Assembly (NCBI RefSeq): GCF_011075055.1
Contig: NC_058151.1
Span: 558,001-622,000, forward strand
Direction of reading: 5' to 3'
Length of the DNA stretch: 64,000 bases
Source: Mangifera indica
Lineage: Eukaryota > Streptophyta > Magnoliopsida > Sapindales > Anacardiaceae
Positions 37,678 to 50,800 of this stretch are shown one piece after another. The position numbers and the translations under genes are program-made. Each line of letters opens with the position of its first letter. Within the stretch, counting starts at the first letter, position 1. Below the pieces are notes generated by a model. That model did not search any database. It was not told the DNA's origin and saw only the letters and a list, made by a program, of their open reading frames with translations.

Positions 37678-38824
37678 ATGGCTGCTGATGTTAGCTCTCT
37701 GGTTCGAGTACTCAACCGCTACAAGGGTGATCGGACGGCTGGAAACGACTCAAAGACAACGATGTCGTCGCTGATCACCCAGGACTTGCTTGGTGGTAGC
37801 GGCGGCTCTGCAAGTGATCACTCTATAAACAACGAGTTTCAAGAATTGGACCTCGACTTGCAGGTCCCCAGTGGCTGGGAAAAGCGTTTAGACTTGAAGG
37901 TAAATTCATTTTCTCATCTGGGTCTGTTTGTTTCTTTAGAAATTTCATTGGAAATGAAAAGAAAACAGGGTTCCTTTTGAAGAAACTTATTTTGAGTGGT
38001 TAAGCAAAACGACATCTTGTAAAAGGTTAGGTTCGATTAGGATAATCTTTCTGTGAAAACCTCGAAACCTTAAATTATCGATACGGTTTTAATCACTATA
38101 CCCCAGATTTAATGTGTTTGGCGGAAAAAAAAATATTCATTAAAGGGTATTCTTTTCAAATGTTTTGTTCCTGAATTTTCTGTTTGGTTGAAGAGAAACT
38201 ACAGGAAAATTAGCTGTGAAATTCTGATCATCTTTAAATTCTGTATTTATTCAGTCAGGAAAGGTGTATTTACAAAGATGCAATTCACCATCATCGTCAT
38301 CATCATCAGATTACAAGCATCAGCAATCCAATCAAACAGTTCCAAAGCTTCAAGATTTAAACTTCCCGCCGTCGCCGTCGTCAAAACCCTTGTTAAATTT
38401 TTTCGACGAGTCCTCATTGGAGTTGAAACTGGTGTCATCTTCCTCGCAATCTTCATCATCAACCAATAATATTTACCAGAGCGTCTGCACACTCGACAAA
38501 GTAAAATCCGCTTTAGAAAGAGCGAAGAAGGAGCCTCAAAAGAAGCGATTATCCTCCATGCGGAATCCGCCGTTGCCCTTATCGCCTTCATATTCATCAT
38601 CTTCATCATCCATCAGAGATTCAAAAGACAAAGAAGAAGATTTAATAATGGAAGAAAATAAGTTTTTAGCTTGTTCGATATCTTCCCCGGTGGCAGTCGG
38701 CTGCCCCGGTTGCCTATGTTATGTGTTGATAATGAAGAACAACCCTAAATGCCCAAGATGCAATTCAATTGTTCCACTGCCTGCCATGAAGAAGCCTAAA
38801 ATTGATCTCAATATATCTATGTGA
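37678..38824 (+). CDS. CURLY FLAG LEAF 1-like (CFL1-like) protein with degenerate WW motif
   Basis: Two exons, 37678-37899 and 38255-38824, joined by a GT-AG intron between codons, give 263 residues. The N-terminus MAADVSSLVRVLNRYKGD and the segment VPSGWEKRLDLKSGKVYLQ across the junction match the CFL1 family, described as WW-domain proteins. Only the first Trp of a WW domain is seen, so the domain is degenerate. The middle is Ser-rich with a conserved SVCTLDKVKSALERAKKEP helix. Near the C-terminus CPGC and CPRC, 12 residues apart, could bind one zinc ion. The last residues, KIDLNISM, resemble an EAR-type repression motif. In rice and Arabidopsis CFL1 restrains cuticle formation together with HDG1-class homeodomain factors. 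The start was chosen at MAADVSS because relatives begin there. From memory, this matches At1g79160 by position. Confidence 0.8.
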
Positions 38825-41800
38825 GGCCTCCAACTAGTAGCTTGAATAGTAAAGATGTATCACCTAATAGGACATAAGTTTGAATCTCTCACAGTTAAAC
38901 CTAGAGTTTTCACCTGTTTCTTAGATTCAACTGAAGGATGATTCTACTATCTATGTGAGATAGGCTGAAGAAAGGTTTGAATTTATTCAATTAATGTTTT
39001 TGATTTTGTATATGATAGATTAATTAATTTTAATTTTGAAAAAATAGAAAAAAATTATTAGCCAAAGAGAATTTTAAGTATGTATGTGTAAATTGAATGA
39101 TCTAAAAATGAGAAGAAATGGTTTTTATTTTATTTTTTTCTTTGTCTCTTCAATTCAATATTGCATTGAATGCTCTTTTTATGAATGTTGAAGCTAGCTT
39201 ATTCATTGATTGACACTTCTGCAATTTCTTGAAGCTTAGAAGATATGGGAGATGGTTGAGTTTACTATTTTTTTTTTCAGCTGTGATGCCAAATTCAGCC
39301 TCTATTTCAACATACATTTTGTGTAGTCAATAATGTCAATAACAAATAAGATAGTTGGTATTTGGTAGTTGGTAGTAGCCTGATAGAAGTTATCAAAATC
39401 ATACCAAATGTTGGCATATAATAGTTTATTTGTATTTATTATTATAATACAACACTTCAGTCAAAACTATTTTAATACTTACGTGGGAGACATGTATCAT
39501 CTTATTTGTTGCATTGGAACTCTAAAAGTAAAAACTCTAAAAGTAAAATCTTTAACTCTTGTGAGGAAAGAAATTACATGAGGCAGATGCATCATGTATG
39601 GAGTTCAATGAAAACACCTTACTTTAGGTATCAACTCTGTATTATGATCAATTCTAGAGAGTAAAGGTGGATTTTATTCAAGTTGTTTGATCTCATATCA
39701 ATGTTTAATTTGGCTCAAAACCTTTATTTGTGTTGGCGTTGTTGCATTGAAAAAGTTATTTGCCGATGATGATAATTCTTCTTCTCTAATAATTATTCTT
39801 ATTTTTCAATGATTTTTTTTTTTTTTTGAGGATAACAATTTCTTATAAGGTTGAATATTGTTGATTTTCATATAAATAATGTGACACATCTATCTACTTT
39901 TACGGGTTTTTCTATTGAGATCAAGGACAAATGAATTACGAGAGTAGCATTGTGTGCATTAGTTGAAGCAAAAACCTACATGAGACCAATATATTATCTT
40001 TTATTAATTATTCGATAAAAAATTGTTACTTTATGCATAAATAATATAATACGCATGTCTAATTTACGATTTTTTTGAATTAGGTTTTATTAGGGTAAAA
40101 TTATGAGAGGTAAGACAGATTGAGCTAGATGAATTTGTGTTGATGATCAATTGATTGTAATTACATATTCCAAAATATCCAACCAAAAATGGAGAACAAA
40201 ATTGGGAAATGCTAAGAAATGTATGCTAATGAAGGAAAGTAATAAATTTGAGAATGTGACATGCATCCATGAACATTAAATTGCTCAACAATTCAGCCAT
40301 CTTTCATAATTAAATCCTTCCAAGTACTTAGTGTTCTTTTAAAATTCAATCTCCCCAAATTGCTCTTAAAAGAGATAGTGATGGACCTGAATATGGTTGT
40401 GTCCTATAAATGTTTGAAAACTGCTTTCACCTACACTTTCTCAAATGAGCAATATTATGTATATACTGTTTTGTATATATATAATTGAATATACAGATAA
40501 TATATCACCATATAATTGAATGTTATTTTATTTTTAATTCGTAATTATTTAATCATATAATAATATATTATTTATATACTCAAAATTGTGTACAAATAAT
40601 TTTTTTTTTTTGTTGTCAAACGTAGAGCTTTATGGTTTCTCCATGAAGCTAATTAATATGCCCTATTCATTAATTAAAATGACCTAACTCTTAGTAAATG
40701 AGAAATTAATTTCATCATGGTCACAATTTAAAGCTTCTCAACCACCTTTCCTTCTCAAATTGGTTTTAAGTTTTACAAATTAACCCCATTTCATTAATTA
40801 TGATATCAATCTTTCCTTAATATAGTGCATTGATTATTGAATTAGCTTTCTAAACATTAATAGTTATCTTCATTAATAAGGTGGGTGAGCCATAATTATC
40901 AAAGAGTTTTGAGTTTTGGGACCAAGCATTTAATTGATCTTCACTTTTCTTCTAATTTTACATAAGGAGACATGCATTCATGGACTTTTGATGGTCAAAA
41001 ATAGATACGTGAAAATTATTAAGAGTGTCTCTATGCATTGATATTCAACAATTGCCTAACATTAAATTGAATTAGCAATGTTATTGACGCCACAAGAATA
41101 TTCAAAAGACATTAATGCATCAACTTCATTTTGAAATTCAATGTTTCTCTCTCTATCTCTCATTTTATCCCTTGTAAACGCTAAACATTTCTTTAGTTTA
41201 AAATTAATCAATTACATAATAATACATCGTTATTTTACTCAAGTGTATAATTATTATTGTTTGTACACATACATGGTTTTATTGGTTTATGTCACAAGCT
41301 CTTGCCAATAAGACTGACTCGAGTTTAGTTTAAATTTATTATAAGTAGCTTGAACCATATTCAAGTGGGTCAAAGATATTGTCAAAACGTCATCGACAAG
41401 ATGAGTAGTATTACCAATAAGATAAATAGTATTATCAAAGGAAGGTTCAAGCTGAATTATTTAACTAAAATTTTCTAAGTGTTTTTTCTTAGTCTTCTTG
41501 TCTCCAGATATAAAAAGCACTTCCATATCCAAAAAGGCATTCATTCAAGTTAATTTTGAAGTGCTTCAAAAGGGCACTATATATTTTAAACTACACATAC
41601 TTCAATGATTTCTGTGACTTCAATTTATTTTAAACCAAAAAAAAGAAGGTTTGTGAATTTCATAAGCTTCTTGAGAAAAGGATAATTAACTAAATATGTT
41701 CATGGTCCACCAACTGACCATTGTGTATTCTAAAAGTGTAAAAAATAAATAAATAATGAAAATCTTTATCAGTTATTAACAGTACCTAAAGCTCTTATGT

Positions 41801-44303
41801 CTTAATAGCTTACTGATCATGGCAATAAAAAAAATTAATGAAGAAGGTAGCAATTGTTTTCTGCGCAAACTTCCCAGCTAGATTTTGGATCATTAATGGT
41901 GGAGTTATATCTACATCTCAACCAGTTATGGAGTTCTGATCATTAAGGCTTACCTCTTAATTCATTTCTTATTGTGATTTCTCTTCATTTAATGACTTTA
42001 ATTTCTTTTTCTTGAAAAGAAACAAATAAAAATCCATATTTATATATATGAAGAGATCATAAATATTCTAATTGAACGCAAAACATAAGCTGGCATTGGA
42101 ATTCGACAAATAAATTGAATTAAAATCATCAGAAGTTTTAAATCAATCTAGCAAATGAAACTGCATAAATGTGAGGGGTATTGACATGGGCAGATTTGAA
42201 TTGAGTTATTAAGTTTGATCTTAAACTCAAGTAAGAATTTGTCATTGGAGAAGTTATTGGAAAATGTCAGAAAAGAAAAAGAGTTATTGGAAATGATAAA
42301 ATAGAAGTTTTATCATTATTGAATTCAAATCAAACCAAACTTAAATTAGAGTTATTCTAGCTTGAGTTTGACTCATTTTAAATCAAAAACTAAGTCGGCT
42401 CAGATTGAATCCAAAGTAGGGTGGATTTAAGTTGATTTAACTTAGGCTTAAAACCACCTTTAGCTCAAGCTAAAGTGGAGTCAGAGCTTTAACTCAATAA
42501 TTCATCTCGAGTTCAATTCTTTGCCACTGGTGATACTATTCACCTTATCGATAGCCCTCTAATGATATTGTGTGCTAACTTGAACAAGCTTAGATTATAT
42601 ATTATGAATTCGAATAAACCCTTTACTTGGACTTAATTTAGCTCAAATCTATCCCTAACCAAAATTAAATTATATTTGAATCGATTTTGAATTTTATCTT
42701 GTCAATTTTGAACTAGTTCTTCTAAATTTGAGTCGATATCAAATTAGACTTTCTCTGGGTTAACCCTAATCCAATCCAACCTAGCACAAATGAAACTGTA
42801 TAATAAACAAAATTGTTGAAGTAATGTATTTATTATTTATGTTGGGCATTGAATGAATATATAAAGATAAAGACATTATATGTATTAAATTATAGTTGAG
42901 TTTTGTCCATAAATGAATGAAAAGAGCACTTACCTACATTTTGTTGAAGCAGATGTTTATCTGCTGCTAATTCTTATACCTTATTAACGCATTTAAATTG
43001 GCATTGAATTTGTATACCTAACCTTCATTAATGCCAATTTTTTTTTTTAATTTTTGTCTTTAAAGTTGTTTACCAACCTTCATATTATTTTATCTTCAAT
43101 ATCACCATCATGCATTTAAATTTTCTTTCTTTCTTTTTTCCCGAGAAAATGATTATTACTTGTTGAAATAGTATGTGATTGGGTCAAATTATTATTATTT
43201 GATTATTTTTAGATGGATCTATCATGGAAATAGCTTTCTTGTTAAATTAATTTTTGGGTTTTTATTTATTGAAATTGTAAAGTTATTACATATGAGCCGA
43301 TTGATAGAGAATTGCAATTTCAACTCAACCACATATGGCATAGAACCAGTGTCTTATCCCATCACGGATAGAATAACTAGTTAAGTCTGAGGATGATCAC
43401 AAACCGAGATAAGATTGAATACTCTAATCTTTGTTCTTGTCTTTATATGAGAGATCTATTTTCATTTGCATCTTATCTTTTATATGAAGATGAAGAGGAA
43501 TTTTCTTCCTTTTTTAATGGAAAATTTCCCCCTTTCTTCCCCTCCTTATTCCCACAGGAAAAATCCCTTTCCCTTTTCCTATCTATCCGACGGAAAAATA
43601 ATAGAATAATAAAGTGTATTCATAATAGTTCAAAATTTTTAATGGTAACTCATGATTTAAGAATGTAAAAGATATATGAAAAAAGGGAGAAATTGAGATA
43701 GGAACAAGTTAGGAATATTTCAATCTCTATTCCCGCCTCATCTCAAATCACAAAGATCTTAGTTCTTTTCGTTCCTATCAGAAAATCCCATCACAAGAGT
43801 CAAATTGTCATCCCAATTTAAGTCATAAATCTCAAGCATAGAGTTTAAAGACTTAGGTACCACTCTACACTCTTACAAATAGACTTGAATATATTCATTA
43901 ATATCTTCCTATATACTCTTAATGAAGTGAATGGATCTCACCAGTTAGTTGGTTTGGTTGGTTTGGTGGTTAGACTTTGCTACGGTTCCTTGTAATGTAA
44001 ACCAAGTATATTAAATAAGTTGAAAACTATATCCTATCCATAGTCCATGCACGCTTTGCACTATGTATTATAGTTAAATAAATGGTTCAAAAAAGTAATT
44101 TCTTGAGAGATTTAGTCAATTCAATTCGTTAATTACATGAAAACTAAGACTTCCAAGAATTATTCATTGAACTTCTTCAACGAGTAGCTGAAAAGAAGAT
44201 ATCAATGATATAATATTATGTAATTAAGTGTTATTTTATTCTTAATTTAAAATTCTCTAATTAGATGATGATACATTATTTAGATAATTAATAAATCGGG
44301 TTA
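38825..44303. other. Gene-free intergenic DNA downstream of the CFL1-like gene
   Basis: AT-rich sequence with no supported gene. A stretch at 42186-42657 has loosely matching inverted ends (GGGCAGATTTGAATTGAG against TAGGGATAGATTTGAGC) without a target duplication, and could be another hAT-like relic. Open frames at 43175 and 43393 show no domain. Confidence 0.35.
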
Positions 44304-44711
44304 ATGTTTTCAGAATCGAACCGATAGAGTGGACAGTCTAATTTAATCGATAGTCAAACTGGTTAATTAGTGATTAAATTAGTTAACTATTTAAAATAAT
44401 TATGTATAATTTATTATTAAATATATAATTTGAAATATTTTGATTTTAAAATAAACTTAGTTTGATGTTATATATGTTCAAAATCAATAGGTAAGGCATT
44501 GGGTTAAATTAATAATGAAATTTTTATAAAAAAAAATTATTTTTTATTTTGACTAAGTTAACCCAGTCTAACTGAGTGATTCAAAAAGTTTAATTTGGTC
44601 TAAAATGATTTAATTTTAAGAACAGTTTTTAAACGAATTAAAACTATTTTGCTTAATGAATCCCAATTCAACTGGTTTGATCGATCGATTCAATCTAATT
44701 TTTAAAACTAT
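44304..44711. mobile_element. Possible diverged MITE with AAACTGGTT-type subterminal repeats
   Basis: The left end GTTTTCAGAATCGAACCG and the inverted right end (AGTTTTAAAAATTAGATTGA on the minus strand) are similar. Internal GTCAAACTGGTTAATT and its opposite ACTGGTTTGATCGATCG are placed near the two ends. No clear target duplication was found. Confidence 0.35.
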
Positions 44712-47697
44712 GGAGTGGATACTCAAATGGGTGCATATAGTTGTATTGTTTACATTTAATTAAGAATAAATATACATGATTCAATTGTATTAATTAGGTT
44801 ATTAATATAATTGAATTATTTACAAATTAATGAATTGTGATCATGGTAAATAAATGTATCTTGAAACCATTCACCATGATCGCAATTTACTTGCTTATTC
44901 ATTATTTATGCAGTACGGATAATGAAACTATGTATTAAATATTTAATTCAATTTATTTTATAATAATTACCTAGTGCACTCAATAATGTCATATGGAACA
45001 TGACCATACACAAATGTAGGCGATAAAGATAGAATAACAACATTGAAATGTAAGGAGGTGAAGTAGAGAAGAAAATTAGTGGTAAGGGTGATTTCGAATC
45101 GAACTAATTTGAACTTGAATTTATGTTTGATTTGAGTTTAAGGGTCTATTGGTAATTTTCTCTTGTAGCTCTTTTTTTTTTTTTTAACAATTCTTCTTCA
45201 CATCTAGCTTCTTCTCCAAAGTTTATTTTTCTTCTTCTCTTTCTCTAGTGGCTCATCATCCTTTTTGATGTCATTGTTTACCATTCCAATCAGCTCAAGC
45301 TCTACTTTTAGCTTGTCAATCTAGATTTAAGAAGTCGGTTCAAATTGAGTATTTTGGTATAAATAGTAAACATGTCATATATGTTTATGTCAACTTGATT
45401 ATGAAAAAGGATCATGTTCGGTCTGAAGCTTCATAACCCAAACATGAGTTGTATATAATTGTCTCATTGCTTCGGATCGAAACAGATAATGTCAAGTCAA
45501 TTAGTTAAGTGAAAGCCACATAAAATATATTGTTTCATATCAAAAACACAAAACAGATTGTATTGGTGTTCGTATCAAAGTATGTTGTTTCGTATCAATC
45601 GATAATCCTTTAATAATATTAAATACTAGCTCAAATAAGTTTAAACCGAATATTATATATTTGCTGCAACTCACATCCATGTCCAATTACCCCTATAAAT
45701 AATAATACAGGGAGATGCGAGAGAGTTGAGTTAGGAGGGAATTAAAATCAGGACCTAACGAAAGCCCAATAGAAGTTTGACTGGTCACCATCGTCATCAT
45801 CAAAATTAGTTCAACCACAAAAAACCTCCAGCATTAATGGCGCAATAAATCAATATATCTTATGCTTCCATCACAATCAACTGTTCTATTTAGAAGTTGA
45901 ATGTTAAACATTGCATTAAATTATTTATCCATGTACATCTTCATGGTCCCATCCATGCATGCATATATTTATAATATATATACTCTTGTTTTCAGCATCC
46001 ATCACACGATATCATTAGAATTGAATCTAAATCGAGTTCACTTACTCTCAAAAATTGACTCAATTTAGTTTGATTTAATTTAATTCGAATATATTTAAAT
46101 TAAATTCAAGTTGAAAAAATTAATTAACATTTAAAACCAAATTAAACTCAAATAAGAGAGAGTTTAATTCAGATTAAATTACAAGTTGAGCGATAACTCA
46201 ATTTTGTTCAAGTTTAACTCATGATTCAATTCAAATTATATCAAATAATTATTAAAATAATATTATTTTGTTTATTATTAGATAAAATGATATCGTTTTA
46301 TCATTAAACTATAAACTCGAGTAAAAAATTTTGAGTCACAACTTCAAACTAAGCTTAAGGATCAAGCCAAACTTAAGAATTGCTTTAATTGAGTTCCATC
46401 AATCACAACATACTAACGTTATCAAAATAATTTAACTAGATGTGATTCACCAGATTCAAATGTAGTTGATCCAATATAACTCGATACCCCCGGTGATATT
46501 AAATATTAGAAATAGACAAATAACGAATAAAATTTGATAAAGGTGGAAACCAGGGAAGTGTATGTATAGCCCATTGGAATTATGAAAGGGATTGGTAATG
46601 TGATTATAAAGGCTTTAATTAAGGTCAACTTAATTTTGTGGGTATTCAATTACTTTTCTTGTTAATTAGGGGGTCAAATAATAAATTAGTTAATTAATTA
46701 CTGTACGAGTGCCCGTGCATTAATTATGTAAAATAGAAATTAGGGTTTGGTTGGGCAGCTTATGTGTTGACGATAGATTCATTCATTAGATACTTGATAG
46801 GTATGTATCCATAAATGTAGCATGAAATCTGGTATTGGTTACGGCTAAAACTCTTTTCAATTATGGGTGTGAATTTATTCAATATTGAATGATAAATTGT
46901 GTCGAATTGTAGTTCAATTGGATCAAATCAATTCATTTATCATGTGAATATCATATGATAAAAGATTAGTTTTAAAATATTAATTCTGTTAATGTTGATA
47001 TTATTAGTCTAATGTAGGATTGGGTTGAGCTTATTTGTTAACTTAATTCAGACTAGCTTAACATTCGGAAACTTGAGTTGGAGCCTATGAATTTTGTATT
47101 TTCAAGCTTGAGGATGTATGACACACTAGCCAATAAATGTTTGATTTGAATTGATTAAAATAATATTATTTTAACTAATAAATATCAAAATAATATCGTT
47201 TAAATTTGATTTTAGTTAGTTTACAATATTGAGCTGAGCTCAATTCGAGTTTGATTTGATACTAAACTCGAGTTTAACTACTCTAAAGTTTAATCGAACT
47301 CAAACTAGTTTTGGGGGGGGTCGGATGAGTTCAAACTCATTTTCAAGCTGATCAAAACTTGAGTTAACCCAAATTTAAATTGGCGAGACATGTATTGTAT
47401 ACATATTTATACTTAAAAGCTGATTGTATTATGTAAACTTTTATTTATAAGTTCTGTTTCTATTAGATGAATTCTTTTATGAGTATAAATAATGATATAT
47501 TATTATGTGATTGAGTGATTTTAAATTATAAATAAAGTAAAATTTAATTATATAATAATATATTACCATTTATATATAGATTAATTTTATTATTTGTACA
47601 TATAATTTTATTCAAATTATACAAACATCGAAGAAAGAGGGGCTAAAGCGGATTTTTCACAATTTAATAGAAGACATGGTTGAGGCCAGACGAAATG
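44712..47697. other. Intergenic DNA with two MITE relics
   Basis: No gene is seen. Two relics of the palindrome-bearing hAT-like family are recognised by their cores: near-palindromes begin at 46254 and 46284, and at 47157 and 47187. For the second, ends near 47016 (TAGGATTGGGTTGAGC) and near 47380 are plausible. For the first, the ends are unclear. Confidence 0.4.
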
Positions 47698-47834
47698 GCC
47701 CATTTTGAAAGATATGCTAGTTACAGTCAGTAGGGCTACTTAGTAAATCATGCCCATTTGTGTTCTTTTGTTGGGCCTCATCCATTTGGGCCCAAAAGAA
47801 TCTCCCAAATTCTGCTTCATCTTAAAACCCTAAA
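47698..47834 (+). promoter_or_regulatory. NOC3 upstream elements: site II motifs and a telo-box
   Basis: Upstream of the NOC3 start are TGGGCC motifs at 47772-47777 and 47787-47793 (TGGGCCC), a reverse-oriented one at 47698-47703, and the telo-box AAACCCTAAA at 47825-47834. The pairing of site II and telo-box is well known upstream of plant ribosomal protein and ribosome-assembly genes, where TCP and telo-box factors couple expression to growth. This fits a nucleolar product. Confidence 0.7.
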
Positions 47835-47880
47835 CCTAGAAATGAAGCCCTTGCTTTGTACTGGAACGCGGAGGAGTCTA

Positions 47881-50800
47881 ATGGGGAAGAAGAAGCAGAA
47901 GGTCGTGCTTCCACCAGACCTCCCGCCTGAGGTATCGGAGGACGAAATTGAGATTTCCGATGAAGACTTAGAATTCGTTAACGAAAATCGTGACTACGCT
48001 GGCTTCGTTTCGCGCTTAGACACTCAGTCCATCACCAAGTACTTATTTCATCGATTCGTTGCTTCTTTGCAATTCATTCTTAACATTATACGTTGTCGTT
48101 TTATCTAGTGATTACTGTTTATTATTGAAATGTTTAATGTCGAATTACGTTTTGTGCTTTGTGTAATTGGTTATGTCGATTGATGATATTACTGGATCAG
48201 TCCTGCTATATTAGTATGAATATTTGTTTTTAATCGACGTTAAATGTTACTAATGTGATGTTGTTCTATGCATTTGTTTATAAGTTGTTGGATCGGTCAT
48301 GCTATTGTAAGATTGTGTTTTTAGAGTTATAATGTTGTGTTTATGGGTGATTAGGCATGTGACACGTGTTGCGGATGTGAAGGAAGATGCTTTAGAGGCT
48401 ATATATGAGAAGCGTTTACGAAAGAAGTCAGTGGAGAAGGAAAAAGAGGATAGCGGGGTTAAAATTGATCCTGTTGATGCCCTTCCGGTCAAGACTTTGG
48501 ATGGAAAACTCTACTATCGAACATGTATTGAACTTTTCATTGCTCCCTTTTGCCAGGTTGGCTGTTTTCACAGTTTGATCACGTGTATTGATTGTGGAAA
48601 TAATGAATGGTTTGTGTTATTGATAATGTGATGCAGTACCTAAGACGACGAATGGTGAAGTTGAAAAGGAAGCTGAGGAGGATGAAAAGGATGATGGTGC
48701 GGATAAAGGAATAGTTAAGCTGACAAAAGCTGAAAGGAGAGCTAAGCTTAAAAAAATTAGGAAAGAGGCGAAGAAACAAGGGAAGGAGTTGACTGAAACC
48801 AAAGAAGCAGAGGAAGCCCCCCAAGCTGCTGTGCTGGTACTTTGAAATGTTACTAATTTTCTTTATAAGTTGATCTAACTGAGAATTTTGGACTATATTA
48901 TACATCACTGTATTTTGATGTGAGTGTTTGTTTATAACTTTTTCATGCTGATTTTTTATTTGTCGAGGGTGTATAACTATTATTCTATATTTTTTTCTAG
49001 TGACCTGGGCACTTTTTCATATGATAGAAGGTTTTCAATCCCTTTAATATCTTGTATCCTTAATATTGTCATTCAGAAGTTGTCTGCTTCATCATTTACT
49101 ATCAGTGTTCTCTTACTTCTCATCTGGACGTGTATCTTTTGTCTGAAGTTTTTTATTTTGTTAATATTGTTGTTTTTGGGAATATTAAACTCAAACTATT
49201 TTCTTTGTGGTGGATAAGACCATGTTATCTTTCACTCTTGTATTCTGTGTTCTAATAACAGAACCTTTTTGTCTGTTTAGGCTGAAGTGAAAAAAGATCT
49301 CACGGCTGAAGAAGCGTTTGAAAGTAAGAAGCACAAACTTGCAGAGCTTGGAATTGCTCTGCTTGCAGATCCAGAGTCCAATATTAAATCGTTGAAAGAG
49401 ATGTTACAAATTGCTAGAGATGATAATCCTTCTATTGCCAAACTTGGATTTCTTTCATTGTTGGCTGTTTTTAAAGACATTATTCCTGGGTAGGACTCCT
49501 ATTTGATTTTGCAATGCTCCTTTGATACTTCTATGACCAATCATTTTTGTCTCTTTGCTGTAGTTTATGTCTTTTACTCTTCTTCATTTGTATGACAGCT
49601 ACCGGATTAGGCTTCCTACTGAAAAGGAGCTAGAGATGAAGATTTCCAAGGATGTTAAGAAGATGAGGTTGTATGAATCAACACTTCTATCTGTGTACAA
49701 GGTCTGAGTAGTTGTGGCTTATAGTGAAAATTGTTATTTTTGTTAGGAGTCTCAATGGCAGTTCTTATTTTGATACTTGACGTGGCATTTGTTTTGTACA
49801 TCTGATCCACTTATGTGTGATTCATACTATGCTATATGAGATTGTTCTCCTGAATGAACTGTAAGTTTAGTCAGTGTAAGCTCTAGCATTTCTCTATTTA
49901 GCTGCTTAAGAGTATAAGAAAGTTTAAAAAAAACATACTTTTTTGCATCCTAGGCACGCACATGCTCATATATAGATAAATTTGTAAGCAAAAGTAAAAG
50001 TTGAGTGTTGTATAACAATGGTATGTGAGGAGAGTAGGAAGCTTATGCAAAATTTGGATTTTATTTCATTTTTAATGTAAGTGATTTGTATGAATACAGT
50101 AAATGTAGAGGCCTGTGAGTTGGTTTAGCTTGTTTCACTTACCTTTTTAATCTGAAACTGATGATTCCTGGATCAGTATGTTGCAGCCTAAATTTTCTCT
50201 TTTATTTTGAGTAGTAAAGATATCTTAGTGCAAATTGATAGGCTTGTCTCAATTTTTTCTGTTTGTTATACCCATCTCATACAGACACTAAAAAGCAGTT
50301 GATAAAATATGCACCTCCAATGATGAGATCAGATTGTTTGCCCTGCATCTTATTCTTTTTCTTGCTGCTATGACCATTTTGGTAGATTATGCTGTGAGGT
50401 CAATATGGTCAAGTGTGGATTAAAGTTTTATATATTGGATTCCCATTTCAGGGATATCTGCAGAAGTTAATTGCATCAGAGAAGCAATCGGTGTTTCACC
50501 ATGTGGTTGTTCGCTGTATTTGCAATTTGCTTGATTCAGTTCCACACTTTAACTGTCGTGAAAGCTTGTTGGAGGTTGTTGTCAGAAACCTGGCCTCCCA
50601 TGATGATGTTGTGAGGTTCTGCTACATTTATGCTCTTGCTCTTACATTTTCGAAATCTTTTCGGATAATCCAATTTTGGATTTGAAAGAAAGCCTTGAAT
50701 TGGAAATTGAAAGAATGTTATAATTTAATTGTGGTCTAAATAAAATCATCTTGTGGTACAAAACCTATATTATTCTCTTTCCGTAATGATATTTCTTCAA

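Noticed and set aside
38247..38609. 120-codon minus-strand frame over CFL1-like exon 2
   Set aside because: Antisense shadow of the Ser-rich coding exon.
46010..46490. A fully bounded MITE around the palindrome core at 46254-46299
   Set aside because: The core is clear but no pair of matching ends or target duplication could be identified, so only a relic is noted.
47758..47880. Longer NOC3 start at ATG 47842 or earlier
   Set aside because: The family begins MGKK; the upstream part overlaps the telo-box and site II region, so it is leader or promoter.
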